From: Pseudomonas vlassakiae
GTDB lineage: Bacteria > Pseudomonadota > Gammaproteobacteria > Pseudomonadales > Pseudomonadaceae
DNA length: 64,000 bases
Assembly (NCBI RefSeq): GCF_014269035.2
Contig: NZ_JABWRP020000006.1
Location: 1-64,000, forward strand
Direction: 5' to 3'
The notes beneath the pieces were generated by a model that saw nothing but the letters and a program-made list of their open reading frames with translations, did not search any database and had not been told where the DNA came from. Below, in pieces: positions 21,725 to 32,299 of the stretch. Within the stretch, counting starts at the first letter, position 1; each line of letters begins with the position of its first letter. Position numbers and translations under genes: made by a program.

Positions 21725-22327
21725 ATGCAACTTAATGTAAATGACGCTCAGGCGATCGAAGTTTCCGAACTGGCTTTCGGTGGCGAATTCAACGAGACGC
21801 TGGTACACCAAGCAGTCGTAGCCTACATGGCTGGCGGCCGTCAGGGCACCAAGCAGCAGAAGACCCGTTCCGACGTGGCCGGTGGCGGTAAGCGCCCATG
21901 GCGTCAGAAGGGTACTGGCCGTGCTCGTGCTGGTACCACTCGTGGTCCGATCTGGCGTGGCGGTGGTGTAACCTTCGCAGCTCGTCCTCAAGATCACTCG
22001 CAGAAGCTCAACAAGAAGATGTACCGCGCAGCCCTGCGCTCCATCCTCGCTGAGCTGGTGCGTAGCGACCGTCTGGTCGTGGTTCAGGACTTCGCTGTTG
22101 AAGCGCCGAAAACCAAAGATCTGCTGAACAAGCTGAACGGCATGGGTCTGAACGACGTACTGATCGTTTCCGACGCTGTTGATCAGAACCTGTACCTGGC
22201 TGCTCGCAACCTGCCGCACGTCGACGTACGTGACGTTCAAGGTTCCGACCCGGTCAGTCTGATCGCATACGAGAAGGTGTTGATCACCGTCTCGGCCGTG
22301 AAGAAATTCGAGGAGCTGCTGGGATGA
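21725..22327 (+). CDS. rplD: 50S ribosomal protein L4
   Basis: L4 lines the peptide exit tunnel. The 200-residue product contains the tunnel-loop stretch [18 protein letters not shown]. It overlaps rplW by four bases (ATGA), indicating coupled translation. Confidence 0.97.
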   Translation: MQLNVNDAQAIEVSELAFGGEFNETLVHQAVVAYMAGGRQGTKQQKTRSDVAGGGKRPWRQKGTGRARAGTTRGPIWRGGGVTFAARPQDHSQKLNKKMYRAALRSILAELVRSDRLVVVQDFAVEAPKTKDLLNKLNGMGLNDVLIVSDAVDQNLYLAARNLPHVDVRDVQGSDPVSLIAYEKVLITVSAVKKFEELLG

Positions 22328-22623
22328 ACCAGGAACGCGTATTCAAAGTCCTCCTTGGCCCGCACGTTTCCGAGAAGGCTACCGTTCTGGCTGAGAAAAA
22401 AGGCCAGTTCGTATTCAAGGTTGCTACCGATGCAACCAAGCTGGAAATCAAGAAAGCTGTCGAAGGCCTGTTCAACGTAAAAGTTGAAAACGTGTCGACT
22501 GTTAACGTTCTGGGTAAAACCAAGCGTACCGCACGTGGTCTGGGCAAGCGTAATGACTGGAAGAAGGCGATCGTCTCCCTTCAGCCAGGCCAAGATCTCG
22601 ATTTCAGCAGCAGTGCTGAGTAA
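22324..22623 (+). CDS. rplW: 50S ribosomal protein L23
   Basis: L23 lies at the tunnel exit and docks trigger factor and SRP. The 99-residue product has [14 protein letters not shown] at the start and the extended loop [19 protein letters not shown]. Start overlaps the rplD stop. Confidence 0.97.
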
Positions 22624-22637
22624 GGAAGGGGTGCATC

Positions 22638-23462
22638 ATGGCAATCGTTAAATGCAAACCGACTTCCCCTGGCCGCCGTTTCGTGGTCAAGGTGGTCAAC
22701 AAGGAGCTGCACAAAGGCGCTCCTCACGCACCGCTGATCGAGAAAAAATCGAAGTCTGGTGGTCGTAACAACAATGGCCGCATTACCACTCGTCACGTTG
22801 GTGGTGGTCACAAGCAGCATTACCGTCTGGTCGACTTCCGTCGCAACGACAAAGATGGCATCCCAGCCACTGTCGAGCGTATCGAATACGATCCAAACCG
22901 TACTGCTCACATCGCCCTGCTGTGCTACGCAGACGGTGAGCGTCGCTACATCATCGCCCCTAAAGGCGTAAGTGCTGGCGACCAGCTGATCGCAGGTGCC
23001 CTGGCCCCAATCAAGGCCGGTAACTCCCTGCAGCTGCGCAACATTCCAGTAGGTAGCACCATTCACGGCATCGAACTGAAGCCGGGTAAAGGTGCTCAGA
23101 TCGCACGTTCCGCTGGTGCTTCGGCTCAGCTGATCGCTCGTGAAGGTGTCTACGTGACCCTGCGTCTGCGCTCTGGTGAAATGCGTAAAGTCCTGGCTGA
23201 GTGCCGTGCGACCCTGGGTGAAGTCTCGAACTCCGAGCACAGCCTGCGTTCGCTGGGTAAAGCTGGTGCCAAACGCTGGCGCGGCGTTCGCCCAACCGTT
23301 CGTGGTGTTGCCATGAACCCGGTTGACCACCCACATGGTGGTGGTGAAGGTCGTACCTCCGGTGGTCGTCATCCGGTATCGCCATGGGGCTTCCCAACCA
23401 AGGGTGCGAAGACCCGCGGTAATAAGCGTACCGACAACATGATCGTCCGTCGTCGCAAGTAA
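22638..23462 (+). CDS. rplB: 50S ribosomal protein L2
   Basis: L2 is needed for subunit joining and peptidyl transfer. The 274-residue product begins [14 protein letters not shown] and carries the conserved histidine region [28 protein letters not shown] precedes the start. Confidence 0.98.
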
Positions 23463-23478
23463 CTAGAGGGATACGACA

Positions 23479-23754
23479 GTGCCACGTTCTCTGAAAAAAG
23501 GTCCTTTTATCGATCTTCACCTGTTGAAGAAGGTCGAAGTGGCGGTGGAGAAGAACGATCGCAAGCCAGTTAAAACCTGGTCGCGCCGTTCGATGATCCT
23601 GCCACAAATGGTCGGTCTGACCATCGCGGTTCACAACGGTCGTCAGCATGTCCCAGTTCTCGTGAACGAAGACATGGTCGGCCACAAACTGGGCGAGTTC
23701 GCCGGTACCCGCACCTATCGCGGGCACGTGGCTGACAAGAAAGCCAAGCGTTAA
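23479..23754 (+). CDS. rpsS: 30S ribosomal protein S19 (GTG start)
   Basis: S19 binds S13 in the 30S head near the A site. The 91-residue product starts at GTG with [19 protein letters not shown] and contains [18 protein letters not shown]. Confidence 0.97.
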
Positions 23755-23765
23755 GGGGTAAGGAA

Positions 23766-24098
23766 ATGGAAGTAGCCGCTAAGTTGTCGGGCGCTCGCAT
23801 CTCCGCCCAGAAAGCCCGCTTGGTCGCCGACCAGATCCGCGGGAAGAAGGTGGGCGAAGCGCTCAACCTGTTGGCCTTCAGCAGCAAAAAAGCCGCTGAA
23901 ATCATGAAGAAAGTCCTCGAGTCGGCCGTAGCCAACGCCGAACACAACGAAGGCGCAGACGTTGATGACCTGAAGGTCTCCACCGTCTTCGTCAACGAAG
24001 GGCGTTCGCTGAAGCGCATCATGCCACGTGCCAAAGGCCGTGCTGATCGCATCGTCAAGCGGTCTTGCCATATCACTGTCAAGGTTGCGGACAAGTAA
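23766..24098 (+). CDS. rplV: 50S ribosomal protein L22
   Basis: L22 lines the exit tunnel with L4. The 110-residue product has [20 protein letters not shown] and the signature [31 protein letters not shown] precedes the start. Confidence 0.97.
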
Positions 24099-24111
24099 CG
24101 GAGTCGATCAG

Positions 24112-24798
24112 ATGGGTCAGAAAGTACATCCCACTGGCATTCGCCTGGGAATCGTCAAGGAGCACACCTCCGTCTGGTACGCAGACGGTGCTACTTACGC
24201 AGATTACCTGTTGAAGGATCTGAAAACGCGTGAGTACCTCCAAGACAAACTAAAAAGCGCGTCCGTAAGCCGTATCGATATTCATCGTCCGGCTCAAACT
24301 GCACGCATCACCATCCACACCGCTCGTCCAGGTATCGTTATCGGGAAGAAGGGTGAAGATGTCGAGAAGCTGCGTCAGGACCTGACCAAGCAGATGGGTG
24401 TGCCTGTGCACATCAACATCGAAGAGATCCGCAAGCCGGAACTCGACGCTATGCTGGTTGCGCAGAGCGTAGCTCAGCAGCTGGAACGCCGCGTAATGTT
24501 CCGTCGCGCCATGAAGCGCGCCGTACAGAACGCCATGCGTATTGGTGCCAAGGGCATCAAGATCCAGGTGAGCGGTCGTCTCGGCGGTGCTGAGATTGCT
24601 CGTACCGAGTGGTATCGCGAAGGTCGTGTGCCGCTGCACACCCTGCGTGCCGATATCGACTACAACACCTACGAAGCTCACACCACTTACGGTGTGATCG
24701 GTGTGAAGGTTTGGATCTTCAAAGGCGAAGTTATTGGTGGTCGCCAAGAAGAACTGAAACCACAAGCACCAGCGCCTCGTAAAAAAGCTGCTAAGTAA
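24112..24798 (+). CDS. rpsC: 30S ribosomal protein S3
   Basis: S3 forms part of the mRNA entry channel. The 228-residue product begins [16 protein letters not shown]; the frame is open upstream to 24028, but that extension lies within rplV and lacks family support. It has a KH domain ([15 protein letters not shown]) and the C-terminal domain [20 protein letters not shown]. Confidence 0.97.
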   Translation: MGQKVHPTGIRLGIVKEHTSVWYADGATYADYLLKDLKTREYLQDKLKSASVSRIDIHRPAQTARITIHTARPGIVIGKKGEDVEKLRQDLTKQMGVPVHINIEEIRKPELDAMLVAQSVAQQLERRVMFRRAMKRAVQNAMRIGAKGIKIQVSGRLGGAEIARTEWYREGRVPLHTLRADIDYNTYEAHTTYGVIGVKVWIFKGEVIGGRQEELKPQAPAPRKKAAK

Positions 24799-24810
24799 GG
24801 GGTACGCCAA

Positions 24811-25224
24811 ATGTTGCAACCAAAGCGTACAAAATTCCGCAAGCAGATGACTGGCCACAACCGTGGTCTGGCACTGCGCGGTAGCAAAGTCAGCTTCGGC
24901 GAATTCGCCCTGAAAGCTGTTGCTCGCGGTCGCCTCACCGCTCGCCAGATCGAGTCCGCACGTCGTGCGCTGACCCGTCACGTCAAGCGTGGCGGTAAGA
25001 TCTGGATCCGTGTGTTCCCGGACAAGCCGATCTCCAAGAAGCCTCTCGAGGTTCGTATGGGTAAAGGTAAAGGTTCCGTGGAATACTGGGTTGCCCAGAT
25101 CCAGCCAGGCAAAGTCCTGTACGAGATCGAGGGTGTTTCTGAAGAGCTGGCGCGCGAAGCTTTCGCCCTGGCTGCTGCAAAGCTGCCTCTCGCCACCTCC
25201 TTTGTTAAGCGGACGGTGATGTGA
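24811..25224 (+). CDS. rplP: 50S ribosomal protein L16
   Basis: L16 organises the A-site tRNA elbow. The 137-residue product starts [19 protein letters not shown] and contains [20 protein letters not shown]. Its stop overlaps the rpmC start by one base. Confidence 0.97.
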
Positions 25225-25415
25225 TGAAAGCGAATGAACTTCGTGAAAAATCTGCACAGCAACTGAATGAGCAACTGCTCGGCTTGCTGCGCGACCAGTT
25301 CAATCTGCGTATGCAGAAGGCAACTGGCCAGTTGGGGCAGTCGCACCTGCTCTCGCAAGTTAAGCGTGACATCGCTCGCGTGAAAACTGTGCTTAACCAG
25401 CAGGCAGGTAAGTGA
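25224..25415 (+). CDS. rpmC: 50S ribosomal protein L29
   Basis: L29 lies next to L23 at the tunnel exit. The 63-residue helical product begins [22 protein letters not shown] one codon upstream at 25221 is possible, but the ATG overlapping the rplP stop (TGATG) is more likely. Confidence 0.95.
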
Positions 25416-25417
25416 TC

Positions 25418-25684
25418 ATGGCTGAAGCTGAAAAAACCGTCCGTACGCTGACTGGCCGTGTCGTCAGCGACAAAATGGACAAGACCATCACCGTTCTGAT
25501 CGAGCGTCGCGTAAAGCACCCGATCTACGGTAAATACGTTAAGCGTTCGACTAAGCTGCACGCGCACGACGAATCCAACCAGTGCAAAATCGGCGACAAG
25601 GTTTCCATCCGTGAAACCCGTCCGCTGGCCAAGACCAAGTCCTGGGCACTGGTTGAAGTCCTCGAACGCGCTGTTGAAGTCTAA
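25418..25684 (+). CDS. rpsQ: 30S ribosomal protein S17
   Basis: S17 is a primary 16S-binding protein. The 88-residue OB-fold product contains [20 protein letters not shown] and [16 protein letters not shown]. The ATG at 25418, two bases after rpmC, is chosen over a GTG two codons earlier. Confidence 0.96.
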   Translation: MAEAEKTVRTLTGRVVSDKMDKTITVLIERRVKHPIYGKYVKRSTKLHAHDESNQCKIGDKVSIRETRPLAKTKSWALVEVLERAVEV

Positions 25685-25707
25685 GGGCTAAGGGTCGGAG
25701 AAATTTT

Positions 25708-26076
25708 ATGATTCAGACTCAATCCATGCTCGATGTGGCCGATAACAGCGGCGCTCGTCGCGTCATGTGCATCAAGGTTCTCGGCGGTTCGCACCGCCGT
25801 TACGCCGGCATCGGTGACATCATCAAAGTAACCGTCAAGGAAGCAATTCCACGCGGTAAGGTCAAAAAAGGCCAAGTGATGACTGCTGTTGTCGTCCGTA
25901 CCCGTCACGGTGTACGTCGCGCTGACGGTTCCATCATTCGTTTCGACGGCAACGCTGCTGTTCTGCTGAACACCAAGCAAGAGCCGATCGGCACTCGCAT
26001 CTTCGGGCCAGTGACCCGTGAACTTCGTACTGAGAAGTTCATGAAGATCGTCTCGCTCGCCCCTGAAGTGCTGTAA
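25708..26076 (+). CDS. rplN: 50S ribosomal protein L14
   Basis: L14 sits at the subunit interface and contacts 16S helix 14. The 122-residue product starts [18 protein letters not shown] and has the full L14 fold. First gene of the spc-type set. Confidence 0.97.
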   Translation: MIQTQSMLDVADNSGARRVMCIKVLGGSHRRYAGIGDIIKVTVKEAIPRGKVKKGQVMTAVVVRTRHGVRRADGSIIRFDGNAAVLLNTKQEPIGTRIFGPVTRELRTEKFMKIVSLAPEVL

Positions 26077-26087
26077 GGAGATCCGAC

Positions 26088-26402
26088 ATGCAAAAGATTC
26101 GTCGTGACGACGAGATCATCGTGATCGCCGGCAAAGACAAAGGTAAGCGCGGTAAGGTGCTGAAGGTTCTGGCTGATGACCGTCTGGTCGTCGGTGGTGT
26201 GAACCTGGTCAAGCGTCATACCAAGCCTAACCCGATGGCGGGCGTTCAGGGCGGTATCGTCGAAAAAGAAGCGCCTCTGCACGCTTCCAACGTTGCCATC
26301 TTCAACGGCGAAACCAACAAGGCTGACCGCGTTGGTTTCAAAGTAGAAGACGGTAAGAAAATTCGTGTCTTCAAGTCGACCCAAAAAGCGGTTGATGCTT
26401 GA
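26088..26402 (+). CDS. rplX: 50S ribosomal protein L24
   Basis: L24 initiates 50S assembly. The 104-residue product carries an N-terminal KOW motif ([18 protein letters not shown]). TAAGGAG precedes the start. Confidence 0.97.
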   Translation: MQKIRRDDEIIVIAGKDKGKRGKVLKVLADDRLVVGGVNLVKRHTKPNPMAGVQGGIVEKEAPLHASNVAIFNGETNKADRVGFKVEDGKKIRVFKSTQKAVDA

Positions 26403-26422
26403 ACACTGCTAGGTAGAAGACC

Positions 26423-26962
26423 ATGGCACGACTGAAAGAGATTTACCGGAACGAAATCGCTCCTAAGCTTAAGGAAGAACTTAAGCTGTCGAACGTGATG
26501 GAAGTTCCGCGCGTTACCAAGATCACCCTGAACATGGGTCTGGGCGAAGCGATCGGCGACAAGAAAGTCATCGAGCACGCTGTTGCCGACCTGGAAAAGA
26601 TCACCGGTCAAAAGCCGGTCGTGACTTTCGCTCGTAAATCCATCGCGGGCTTCAAAGTCCGTGAAGGGTGGCCGATCGGCGTCAAGGTGACCCTGCGTAG
26701 CGACAAGATGTACGAATTCCTGGACCGCCTGCTGGCGATCTCCCTGCCTCGGGTACGCGACTTCCGCGGCCTGAATGCCAAGTCCTTCGATGGCCGTGGC
26801 AACTACAGCATGGGCGTGAAAGAGCAGATCATCTTCCCGGAAATCGACTACGACAAGATCGATGCTCTGCGCGGTTTGGACATCACCCTGACCACCACTG
26901 CTCGTTCGGATGACGAAGGCCGCGCTCTGCTGCGTGCATTCAAATTCCCGTTCCGCAACTGA
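26423..26962 (+). CDS. rplE: 50S ribosomal protein L5
   Basis: L5 binds 5S rRNA and contacts the P-site tRNA. The 179-residue product includes the signature [18 protein letters not shown]. In E. coli the S8 repression site overlaps this gene's start; I see no obvious equivalent here. Confidence 0.97.
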   Translation: MARLKEIYRNEIAPKLKEELKLSNVMEVPRVTKITLNMGLGEAIGDKKVIEHAVADLEKITGQKPVVTFARKSIAGFKVREGWPIGVKVTLRSDKMYEFLDRLLAISLPRVRDFRGLNAKSFDGRGNYSMGVKEQIIFPEIDYDKIDALRGLDITLTTTARSDDEGRALLRAFKFPFRN

Positions 26963-26975
26963 TTGGAGTAGGAAA

Positions 26976-27281
26976 ATGGCCAAGAAGAGCATGAAGAACC
27001 GCGAGCTGAAGCGTCAGCTCACGGTAGCCAAGTTCGCCAAAAAGCGTGCTGAGCTGAAAGCGACCATCGTCAACCTGAACGCCTCTCCAGAAGAGCGTTT
27101 CGCTGCCGTTGTCGCTCTGCAGAAGCAGCCACGTGATGCCAGCGCTGCGCGTCTGCGCAACCGTTGCCGCCTGACTGGTCGTCCTCACGGTGTATACCGT
27201 AAGTTCGGCCTGGGCCGTAACATGCTGCGTCAAGCTGCAATGCGCGGTGACGTACCAGGCCTGGTCAAAGCCTCCTGGTAA
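26976..27281 (+). CDS. rpsN: 30S ribosomal protein S14 (zinc-free form)
   Basis: The 101-residue product is the longer form without the CXXC zinc sites, ending with the conserved [20 protein letters not shown]. The start [13 protein letters not shown] follows GGAGTAGGAA. A 209-base gap follows before rpsH. Confidence 0.96.
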   Translation: MAKKSMKNRELKRQLTVAKFAKKRAELKATIVNLNASPEERFAAVVALQKQPRDASAARLRNRCRLTGRPHGVYRKFGLGRNMLRQAAMRGDVPGLVKASW

Positions 27282-27344
27282 TCGCTACAGGTGTGATCCC
27301 GGTGGACGGGGAGCAATCTTCCGACCATCGGTGACCTCGCCAAC

Positions 27345-27371
27345 AAACAAGCCCCCTCGTGGGGCTTGTTT
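27345..27371 (+). terminator. Terminator-like hairpin inside the spc operon
   Basis: AAACAAGCCCC (27345-27355) pairs perfectly with GGGGCTTGTTT (27361-27371) around a five-base loop, followed by CGTTTC. It interrupts the operon between rpsN and rpsH. Confidence 0.75.
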
Positions 27372-27394
27372 CGTTTCTGCCTTATGTCTAGAAT
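27366..27394 (+). promoter_or_regulatory. Candidate promoter overlapping the rpsN-rpsH terminator
   Basis: TAGAAT (27389-27394), the -10 seen at two other strong promoters here, lies 17 bases after TTGTTT (27366-27371), which is also the 3' arm of the hairpin. The -35 is a weak match. Confidence 0.45.
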
Positions 27395-27490
27395 GACCGG
27401 CTCACCTGAGCCTGGGTTTTTTACCCTGCCCGCTCGGGTGGTTGTGATAGCCGCAAGGCTAATATTTCTTGTATCAGGAGCATCTAGCCC

Positions 27491-27883
27491 ATGAGTATGC
27501 AGGACCCGTTAGCGGACATGCTAACTCGCATCCGTAATGCCCAGATGGCTGAAAAGTCCGTCGTAAGCATGCCTTCCTCCACCCTGAAGGTCGCGGTTGC
27601 CAAAGTTCTGAAGGACGAAGGTTACATCGCTGGCTACCAGGTTACTGGTGAAGCCAAGCCTTCCCTGTCGATCGAACTGAAGTACTTCGAAGGCCGTCCG
27701 GTCATCGAGGAACTGAAGCGCTCCAGCCGTCCAGGCCTGCGCCAGTACAAGTCCGTCGCTGAGCTGCCGAAAGTACGTGGCGGCCTGGGCGTGTCTATTG
27801 TCTCCACCAACAAAGGTGTGATGACTGATCGCGCTGCGCGCGCTGCCGGTGTCGGCGGCGAAGTTCTCTGCACAGTGTTCTAA
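27491..27883 (+). CDS. rpsH: 30S ribosomal protein S8
   Basis: S8 is a primary 16S binder and the spc operon regulator in E. coli. The 130-residue product starts [18 protein letters not shown] and ends with [11 protein letters not shown]. It is preceded by a long structured leader that includes TAGCC-GCAA-GGCTA (27448-27461), a stem capped by a GNRA tetraloop. Confidence 0.97.
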   Translation: MSMQDPLADMLTRIRNAQMAEKSVVSMPSSTLKVAVAKVLKDEGYIAGYQVTGEAKPSLSIELKYFEGRPVIEELKRSSRPGLRQYKSVAELPKVRGGLGVSIVSTNKGVMTDRAARAAGVGGEVLCTVF

Positions 27884-27895
27884 GGGGGGATAGAC

Positions 27896-28429
27896 ATGTC
27901 TCGCGTCGCTAAGAACCCCGTTAAGCTGCCAGCAGGCGTCGAAGTCAAATTCGCCGGCCAGCAGCTTTCGGTGAAGGGTGCCAAAGGTACTCTCGAACTG
28001 AACGTTCACTCGTCTGTTGAAGTTACCGAAGAGTCTGGTGAGCTGCGTTTCGTCGCTCGCAATGGTGACCAGCAAGCTCGCGCCATGGCCGGTACTACCC
28101 GCGCTCTGGTCAACAACATGGTCCAAGGCGTAAGCCAAGGCTTCGAGCGCAAGCTCCAGCTGGTCGGTGTTGGTTACAAGGCACAGGCCAAAGGCACCGT
28201 CCTGAACCTGGCCCTGGGCTTCTCTCACCCAGTGGACTACGAACTGCCAGCCGGCATCACCGCTGAAACTCCTAGCCAGACCGACATCCTGATCAAGGGT
28301 ATCGACAAGCAGCTGGTAGGTCAGGTGGCCGCTGAAATCCGCGGGTTCCGTCCGCCAGAGCCTTACAAGGGCAAGGGTGTGCGTTACGCGGACGAAGCAG
28401 TCCGTCGTAAAGAAGCCAAGAAGAAGTAG
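27896..28429 (+). CDS. rplF: 50S ribosomal protein L6
   Basis: L6 supports the factor-binding region of the 50S. The 177-residue product contains two L6 repeats and the C-terminal signature [17 protein letters not shown]. Confidence 0.97.
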   Translation: MSRVAKNPVKLPAGVEVKFAGQQLSVKGAKGTLELNVHSSVEVTEESGELRFVARNGDQQARAMAGTTRALVNNMVQGVSQGFERKLQLVGVGYKAQAKGTVLNLALGFSHPVDYELPAGITAETPSQTDILIKGIDKQLVGQVAAEIRGFRPPEPYKGKGVRYADEAVRRKEAKKK

Positions 28430-28439
28430 GGCCTAGCAA

Positions 28440-28790
28440 ATGACCGACAAAAAAGTTATTCGACTGCGTCGCGCTCGCAAAGCACGTCTCAAGATGCACG
28501 AACTCGAAGTCGTGCGCCTGTGCGTGTTCCGCTCCTCGCAGCACATCTACGCCCAGGTCATTTCGGCCGACGGCAGCAAGGTTCTGGCAAGCGCCTCGAC
28601 CTTGGACAAAGACCTGCGTGATGGCGCCACTGGCAACATCGACGCGGCCACTAAGGTTGGCAAGCTGGTAGCTGAGCGCGCGAAAGCCGCCGGTGTATCT
28701 CAAGTTGCCTTTGACCGTTCCGGCTTCAAGTACCATGGCCGCGTCAAAGCGCTGGCTGATGCTGCTCGTGAAGGCGGGCTGGAGTTCTAA
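28440..28790 (+). CDS. rplR: 50S ribosomal protein L18
   Basis: L18 binds 5S rRNA. The 116-residue product has an arginine/lysine-rich start and the region [20 protein letters not shown]. rpsE starts 3 bases later. Confidence 0.97.
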
Positions 28791-28793
28791 GTT

Positions 28794-29294
28794 ATGGCAA
28801 ATAACGATCAAAAGCGCGACGAAGGCTACATCGAGAAGTTGGTTCAAGTTAACCGCGTAGCTAAAACCGTAAAAGGCGGCCGTATCTTCACCTTCACCGC
28901 ACTGACCGTGGTGGGTGATGGCAAGGGTCGCGTTGGTTTCGGCCGTGGCAAGTCGCGCGAAGTACCTGCTGCGATCCAGAAAGCCATGGAAGCTGCACGT
29001 CGCAACATGATCCAGGTTGACCTGAAGGGCACCACCCTGCAGTACGCCACCAAGGCCGCCCACGGCGCCTCGAAGGTTTACATGCAGCCTGCTTCGGAAG
29101 GTACCGGTATCATCGCCGGCGGTGCAATGCGTGCCGTCCTGGAAGTTGCTGGTGTTCAGAACGTCCTGGCCAAGTGCTACGGTTCGACCAACCCAGTGAA
29201 CGTGGTTTACGCCACCTTCAAGGGTCTGAAAGCCATGCAATCTCCTGAGTCCATTGCTGCCAAGCGCGGCAAGAGCGTTGAGGAGATCTTCTAA
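28794..29294 (+). CDS. rpsE: 30S ribosomal protein S5
   Basis: S5 takes part in mRNA unwinding and decoding accuracy. The 166-residue product has the N-terminal double-stranded RNA-binding fold with [20 protein letters not shown]. Confidence 0.97.
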   Translation: MANNDQKRDEGYIEKLVQVNRVAKTVKGGRIFTFTALTVVGDGKGRVGFGRGKSREVPAAIQKAMEAARRNMIQVDLKGTTLQYATKAAHGASKVYMQPASEGTGIIAGGAMRAVLEVAGVQNVLAKCYGSTNPVNVVYATFKGLKAMQSPESIAAKRGKSVEEIF

Positions 29295-29296
29295 TC

Positions 29297-29473
29297 ATGG
29301 CAACCGTAAAAGTAACGCTGATCAAGAGCGTCTCGGGCCGCCTGCCTAACCACAAACTGTGCGTTAAAGGTCTGGGTCTGCGTCGCATCGGTCACACTGT
29401 AGAAGTCCAGGATACTCCCGAGAACCGCGGGATGATCAACAAGGCTTACTACATGCTGAAGGTCGAGGGTTAA
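29297..29473 (+). CDS. rpmD: 50S ribosomal protein L30
   Basis: A 58-residue small protein, [16 protein letters not shown] to YYMLKVEG, with the [13 protein letters not shown] signature of L30. It lies exactly between rpsE (2-base gap) and rplO (3-base gap). Confidence 0.95.
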   Translation: MATVKVTLIKSVSGRLPNHKLCVKGLGLRRIGHTVEVQDTPENRGMINKAYYMLKVEG

Positions 29474-29476
29474 TCG

Positions 29477-29911
29477 ATGAAACTCAATGATCTGAGTCCA
29501 GCGCCGGGTTCCCGTCGCGAGAAGCATCGTCCAGGTCGTGGTATCGGTAGCGGTCTGGGTAAGACCGGCGGCCGTGGCCACAAAGGTCAGACCTCCCGTT
29601 CCGGTGGTTCGATCGCTCCTGGCTTCGAAGGCGGTCAACAGCCGCTGCACCGTCGTCTGCCGAAATTCGGCTTCGTTTCCCTGAAAGCCATGGACCGCGC
29701 TGAAGTGCGTCTGTCCGAACTGGCCAAGGTGGAAGGCGACGTGGTTTCCGTACAGTCCCTGAAGGACGCCAACGTGATTGGCCAGAACGTACAGCGTGTG
29801 AAAATCATGCTGTCTGGCGAAGTCACTCGCGCAGTCACCATCAAGGGCATCGCAGCCACCAAGGGTGCGCGTGCGGCTATCGAAGCAGCTGGCGGCAAAT
29901 TCGAGGAATAA
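29477..29911 (+). CDS. rplO: 50S ribosomal protein L15
   Basis: L15 is a late-assembly 50S protein. The 144-residue product begins [20 protein letters not shown] and has the glycine-rich [19 protein letters not shown]. secY starts at the next base after its stop. Confidence 0.97.
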   Translation: MKLNDLSPAPGSRREKHRPGRGIGSGLGKTGGRGHKGQTSRSGGSIAPGFEGGQQPLHRRLPKFGFVSLKAMDRAEVRLSELAKVEGDVVSVQSLKDANVIGQNVQRVKIMLSGEVTRAVTIKGIAATKGARAAIEAAGGKFEE

Positions 29912-31243
29912 ATGGCTAAGCAAGGTGCTCTCTCTTCGCTCGGTAAGGGCGGGATGTCGGAACTCTGGGCTCGTCTGCGCTTTCTGTTCATGGCGATCAT
30001 CGTCTATCGGATAGGTGCGCATATCCCGGTTCCTGGCATCAATCCAGACCGTCTGGCGGATCTGTTTCGGCAGAATGAGGGGACCATTCTTAGCTTGTTC
30101 AACATGTTTTCCGGTGGCGCGCTTGAGCGCATGAGCATCTTTGCATTGGGGATCATGCCGTACATCTCGGCATCGATCATCATGCAGCTGATGACGGCGG
30201 TCAGCCCGCAACTGGAGCAGTTGAAGAAGGAAGGTGAAGCTGGCCGTCGCAAGATCAGCCAGTACACCCGCTACGGCACCGTTATCCTGGCACTGGTTCA
30301 AGCCATTGGCATGTCCATTGGCCTGGCCAACCAGGGCGTGGCGTTTTCTGTAGGGCTCGGCTTCTATGTCGTTGCTGTCTCCACCTTCGTGGCAGGCGCG
30401 ATGTTCATGATGTGGCTGGGTGAGCAGATCACCGAGCGCGGTGTGGGTAACGGTATCTCGATGTTGATCTTCGCAGGTATCGTTGCCGGTCTTCCGAGAG
30501 CAATCGGGCAGTCTTTCGAGTCTGCACGCACAGGCGATATCAACATTTTCGCCCTGGTCGCAATCGGTTTGCTTGCAGTAGCGATCATCGGTTTCGTGGT
30601 GTTCATTGAGCGTGGTCAGCGTCGTATCGCCGTTCACTACGCCAAGCGTCAGCAGGGCCGCAAGGTCTTTGCCGCGCAGACCAGCCACTTGCCGCTGAAG
30701 GTGAACATGGCAGGGGTTATCCCGGCCATTTTCGCGAGCAGCATTCTGCTGTTCCCGGCTTCGCTGGGTGCCTGGTTCGGTCAGTCCGAAGGTATGGGCT
30801 GGCTGCAGGACATCTCGCAGTCGATCGCTCCTGGTCAGCCGTTGAACATTCTGCTGTTTAGTGCAGGGATCATTTTCTTCTGCTTCTTCTACACAGCGTT
30901 GATGTTCAACCCGAAAGACGTAGCGGAAAACCTGAAGAAGTCCGGTGCCTTTATTCCGGGTATCCGTCCTGGTGAGCAGTCCGCACGCTACATTGATGGC
31001 GTTCTGACTCGTCTGACCATGTTCGGTGCTCTTTACATGATGGCCGTCTGCCTTCTGCCCCAGTTCCTGGTGGTGGCAGCAAATGTGCCGTTCTACCTTG
31101 GCGGGACCTCGTTGCTGATTGTGGTAGTGGTTGTGATGGACTTCATGTCCCAAGTACAATCGCACCTCGTTTCGCACCAGTACGAATCCCTGATGAAGAA
31201 AGCCAACCTGAAAGGCTACGGTGGCAGCGGTCTGCTGCGCTGA
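29912..31243 (+). CDS. secY: Preprotein translocase subunit SecY
   Basis: SecY is the protein-conducting channel of the inner membrane. The 443-residue product has ten hydrophobic segments and conserved stretches including [14 protein letters not shown] and [20 protein letters not shown]. Directly adjacent to rplO with no gap. Confidence 0.97.
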
Positions 31244-31271
31244 TACGCCCCTAAGGTTCGAGGAGTCGGTA

Positions 31272-31388
31272 ATGAAAGTTCGTGCATCGGTGAAAAAGCT
31301 GTGCCGCAACTGCAAGATCATCCGTCGCGAAGGCGTCGTACGAGTGATCTGCAGCGCGGAACCGCGTCACAAACAGCGCCAAGGCTGA
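31272..31388 (+). CDS. rpmJ: 50S ribosomal protein L36 (zinc form)
   Basis: The 38-residue product [17 protein letters not shown]... has Cys11, Cys14, Cys27 and His33, the zinc-binding C+ form. CGAGGAG precedes the start. It closes the spc operon. Confidence 0.96.
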
Positions 31389-31407
31389 GTGTGATCTGCG
31401 CTTCAAA

Positions 31408-31435
31408 CCCAGCAGCTAGTGTGCTGCTGGGTTGA
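31408..31435 (+). terminator. Hairpin after rpmJ, possible partial terminator
   Basis: CCCAGCAGC (31408-31416) pairs perfectly with GCTGCTGGG (31423-31431), followed by TTGATTATT rather than a clean T-run. It divides the spc and alpha gene sets. Confidence 0.55.
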
Positions 31436-31519
31436 TTATTCGTTTCTACAGCGATATTATCTCGCGCCCTATTTCTTGGCTTCCGGGGCGTAGGTAGCTG
31501 TCAATTGGAGTCCCACTGA
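31436..31519 (+). promoter_or_regulatory. rpsM leader, possible alpha-operon S4-binding element
   Basis: The 84 bases before rpsM contain CGCCC (near 31466) and GGGGCG (near 31484) that can pair, and further G/C stretches that could pair into the rpsM start. In gammaproteobacteria a pseudoknot at this position binds S4. The match here is by position and rough pairing only. Confidence 0.35.
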
Positions 31520-31876
31520 ATGGCCCGTATTGCAGGCGTCAACATTCCAGATAACAAGCATACTGTTATCTCGCTGACCTACATCTATGGTGTCGGTCGC
31601 ACTACTGCACAGAAGATCTGTGCAGACGCTGGTGTCAACCCAGCCGCAAAGATCAAGGATCTGAGCGACGAGCAAATCGAAACCCTGCGTGGCGAAGTCG
31701 CGAAGTTCACCACCGAAGGTGACCTGCGTCGTGACATCAACATGAAGATCAAGCGCTTGATGGACCTGGGTTGCTACCGCGGCCTGCGTCATCGTAAAGG
31801 TCTGCCGGTTCGCGGTCAGCGCACCAAGACCAACGCACGCACCCGTAAGGGCCCGCGTAAGCCGATCCGCAAGTAA
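31520..31876 (+). CDS. rpsM: 30S ribosomal protein S13
   Basis: S13 bridges the subunits at the head. The 118-residue product starts [20 protein letters not shown] and contains [20 protein letters not shown]. First gene of the alpha operon. Confidence 0.97.
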
Positions 31877-31894
31877 TCGCCCAGGAATATAGAC

Positions 31895-32284
31895 ATGGCA
31901 AAACCTGCTGCTCGTCCTCGTAAAAAAGTCAAAAAGACAGTGGTTGATGGCATCGCCCACATCCATGCGTCTTTCAACAACACCATCGTGACCATCACCG
32001 ACCGTCAGGGCAACGCACTGTCCTGGGCTACTTCCGGTGGTTCGGGTTTCCGTGGTTCGCGCAAATCCACCCCGTTCGCAGCTCAGATCGCTGCTGAGCG
32101 TGCTGGTCAAGCTGCGCTGGAATATGGCCTGAAGAACCTCGACGTCAACGTCAAGGGCCCAGGTCCAGGTCGTGAATCCGCCGTTCGTGCATTGAACAGC
32201 TGCGGCTACAAGATCGCCAGCATCACCGACGTGACGCCTATCCCGCACAACGGGTGCCGTCCGCCGAAGAAGCGTCGCGTGTAA
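31895..32284 (+). CDS. rpsK: 30S ribosomal protein S11
   Basis: S11 lies in the platform near the E site. The 129-residue product contains [20 protein letters not shown] and the C-terminal [18 protein letters not shown]. Confidence 0.97.
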
Positions 32285-32299
32285 TCAGGAGACAGAAGA

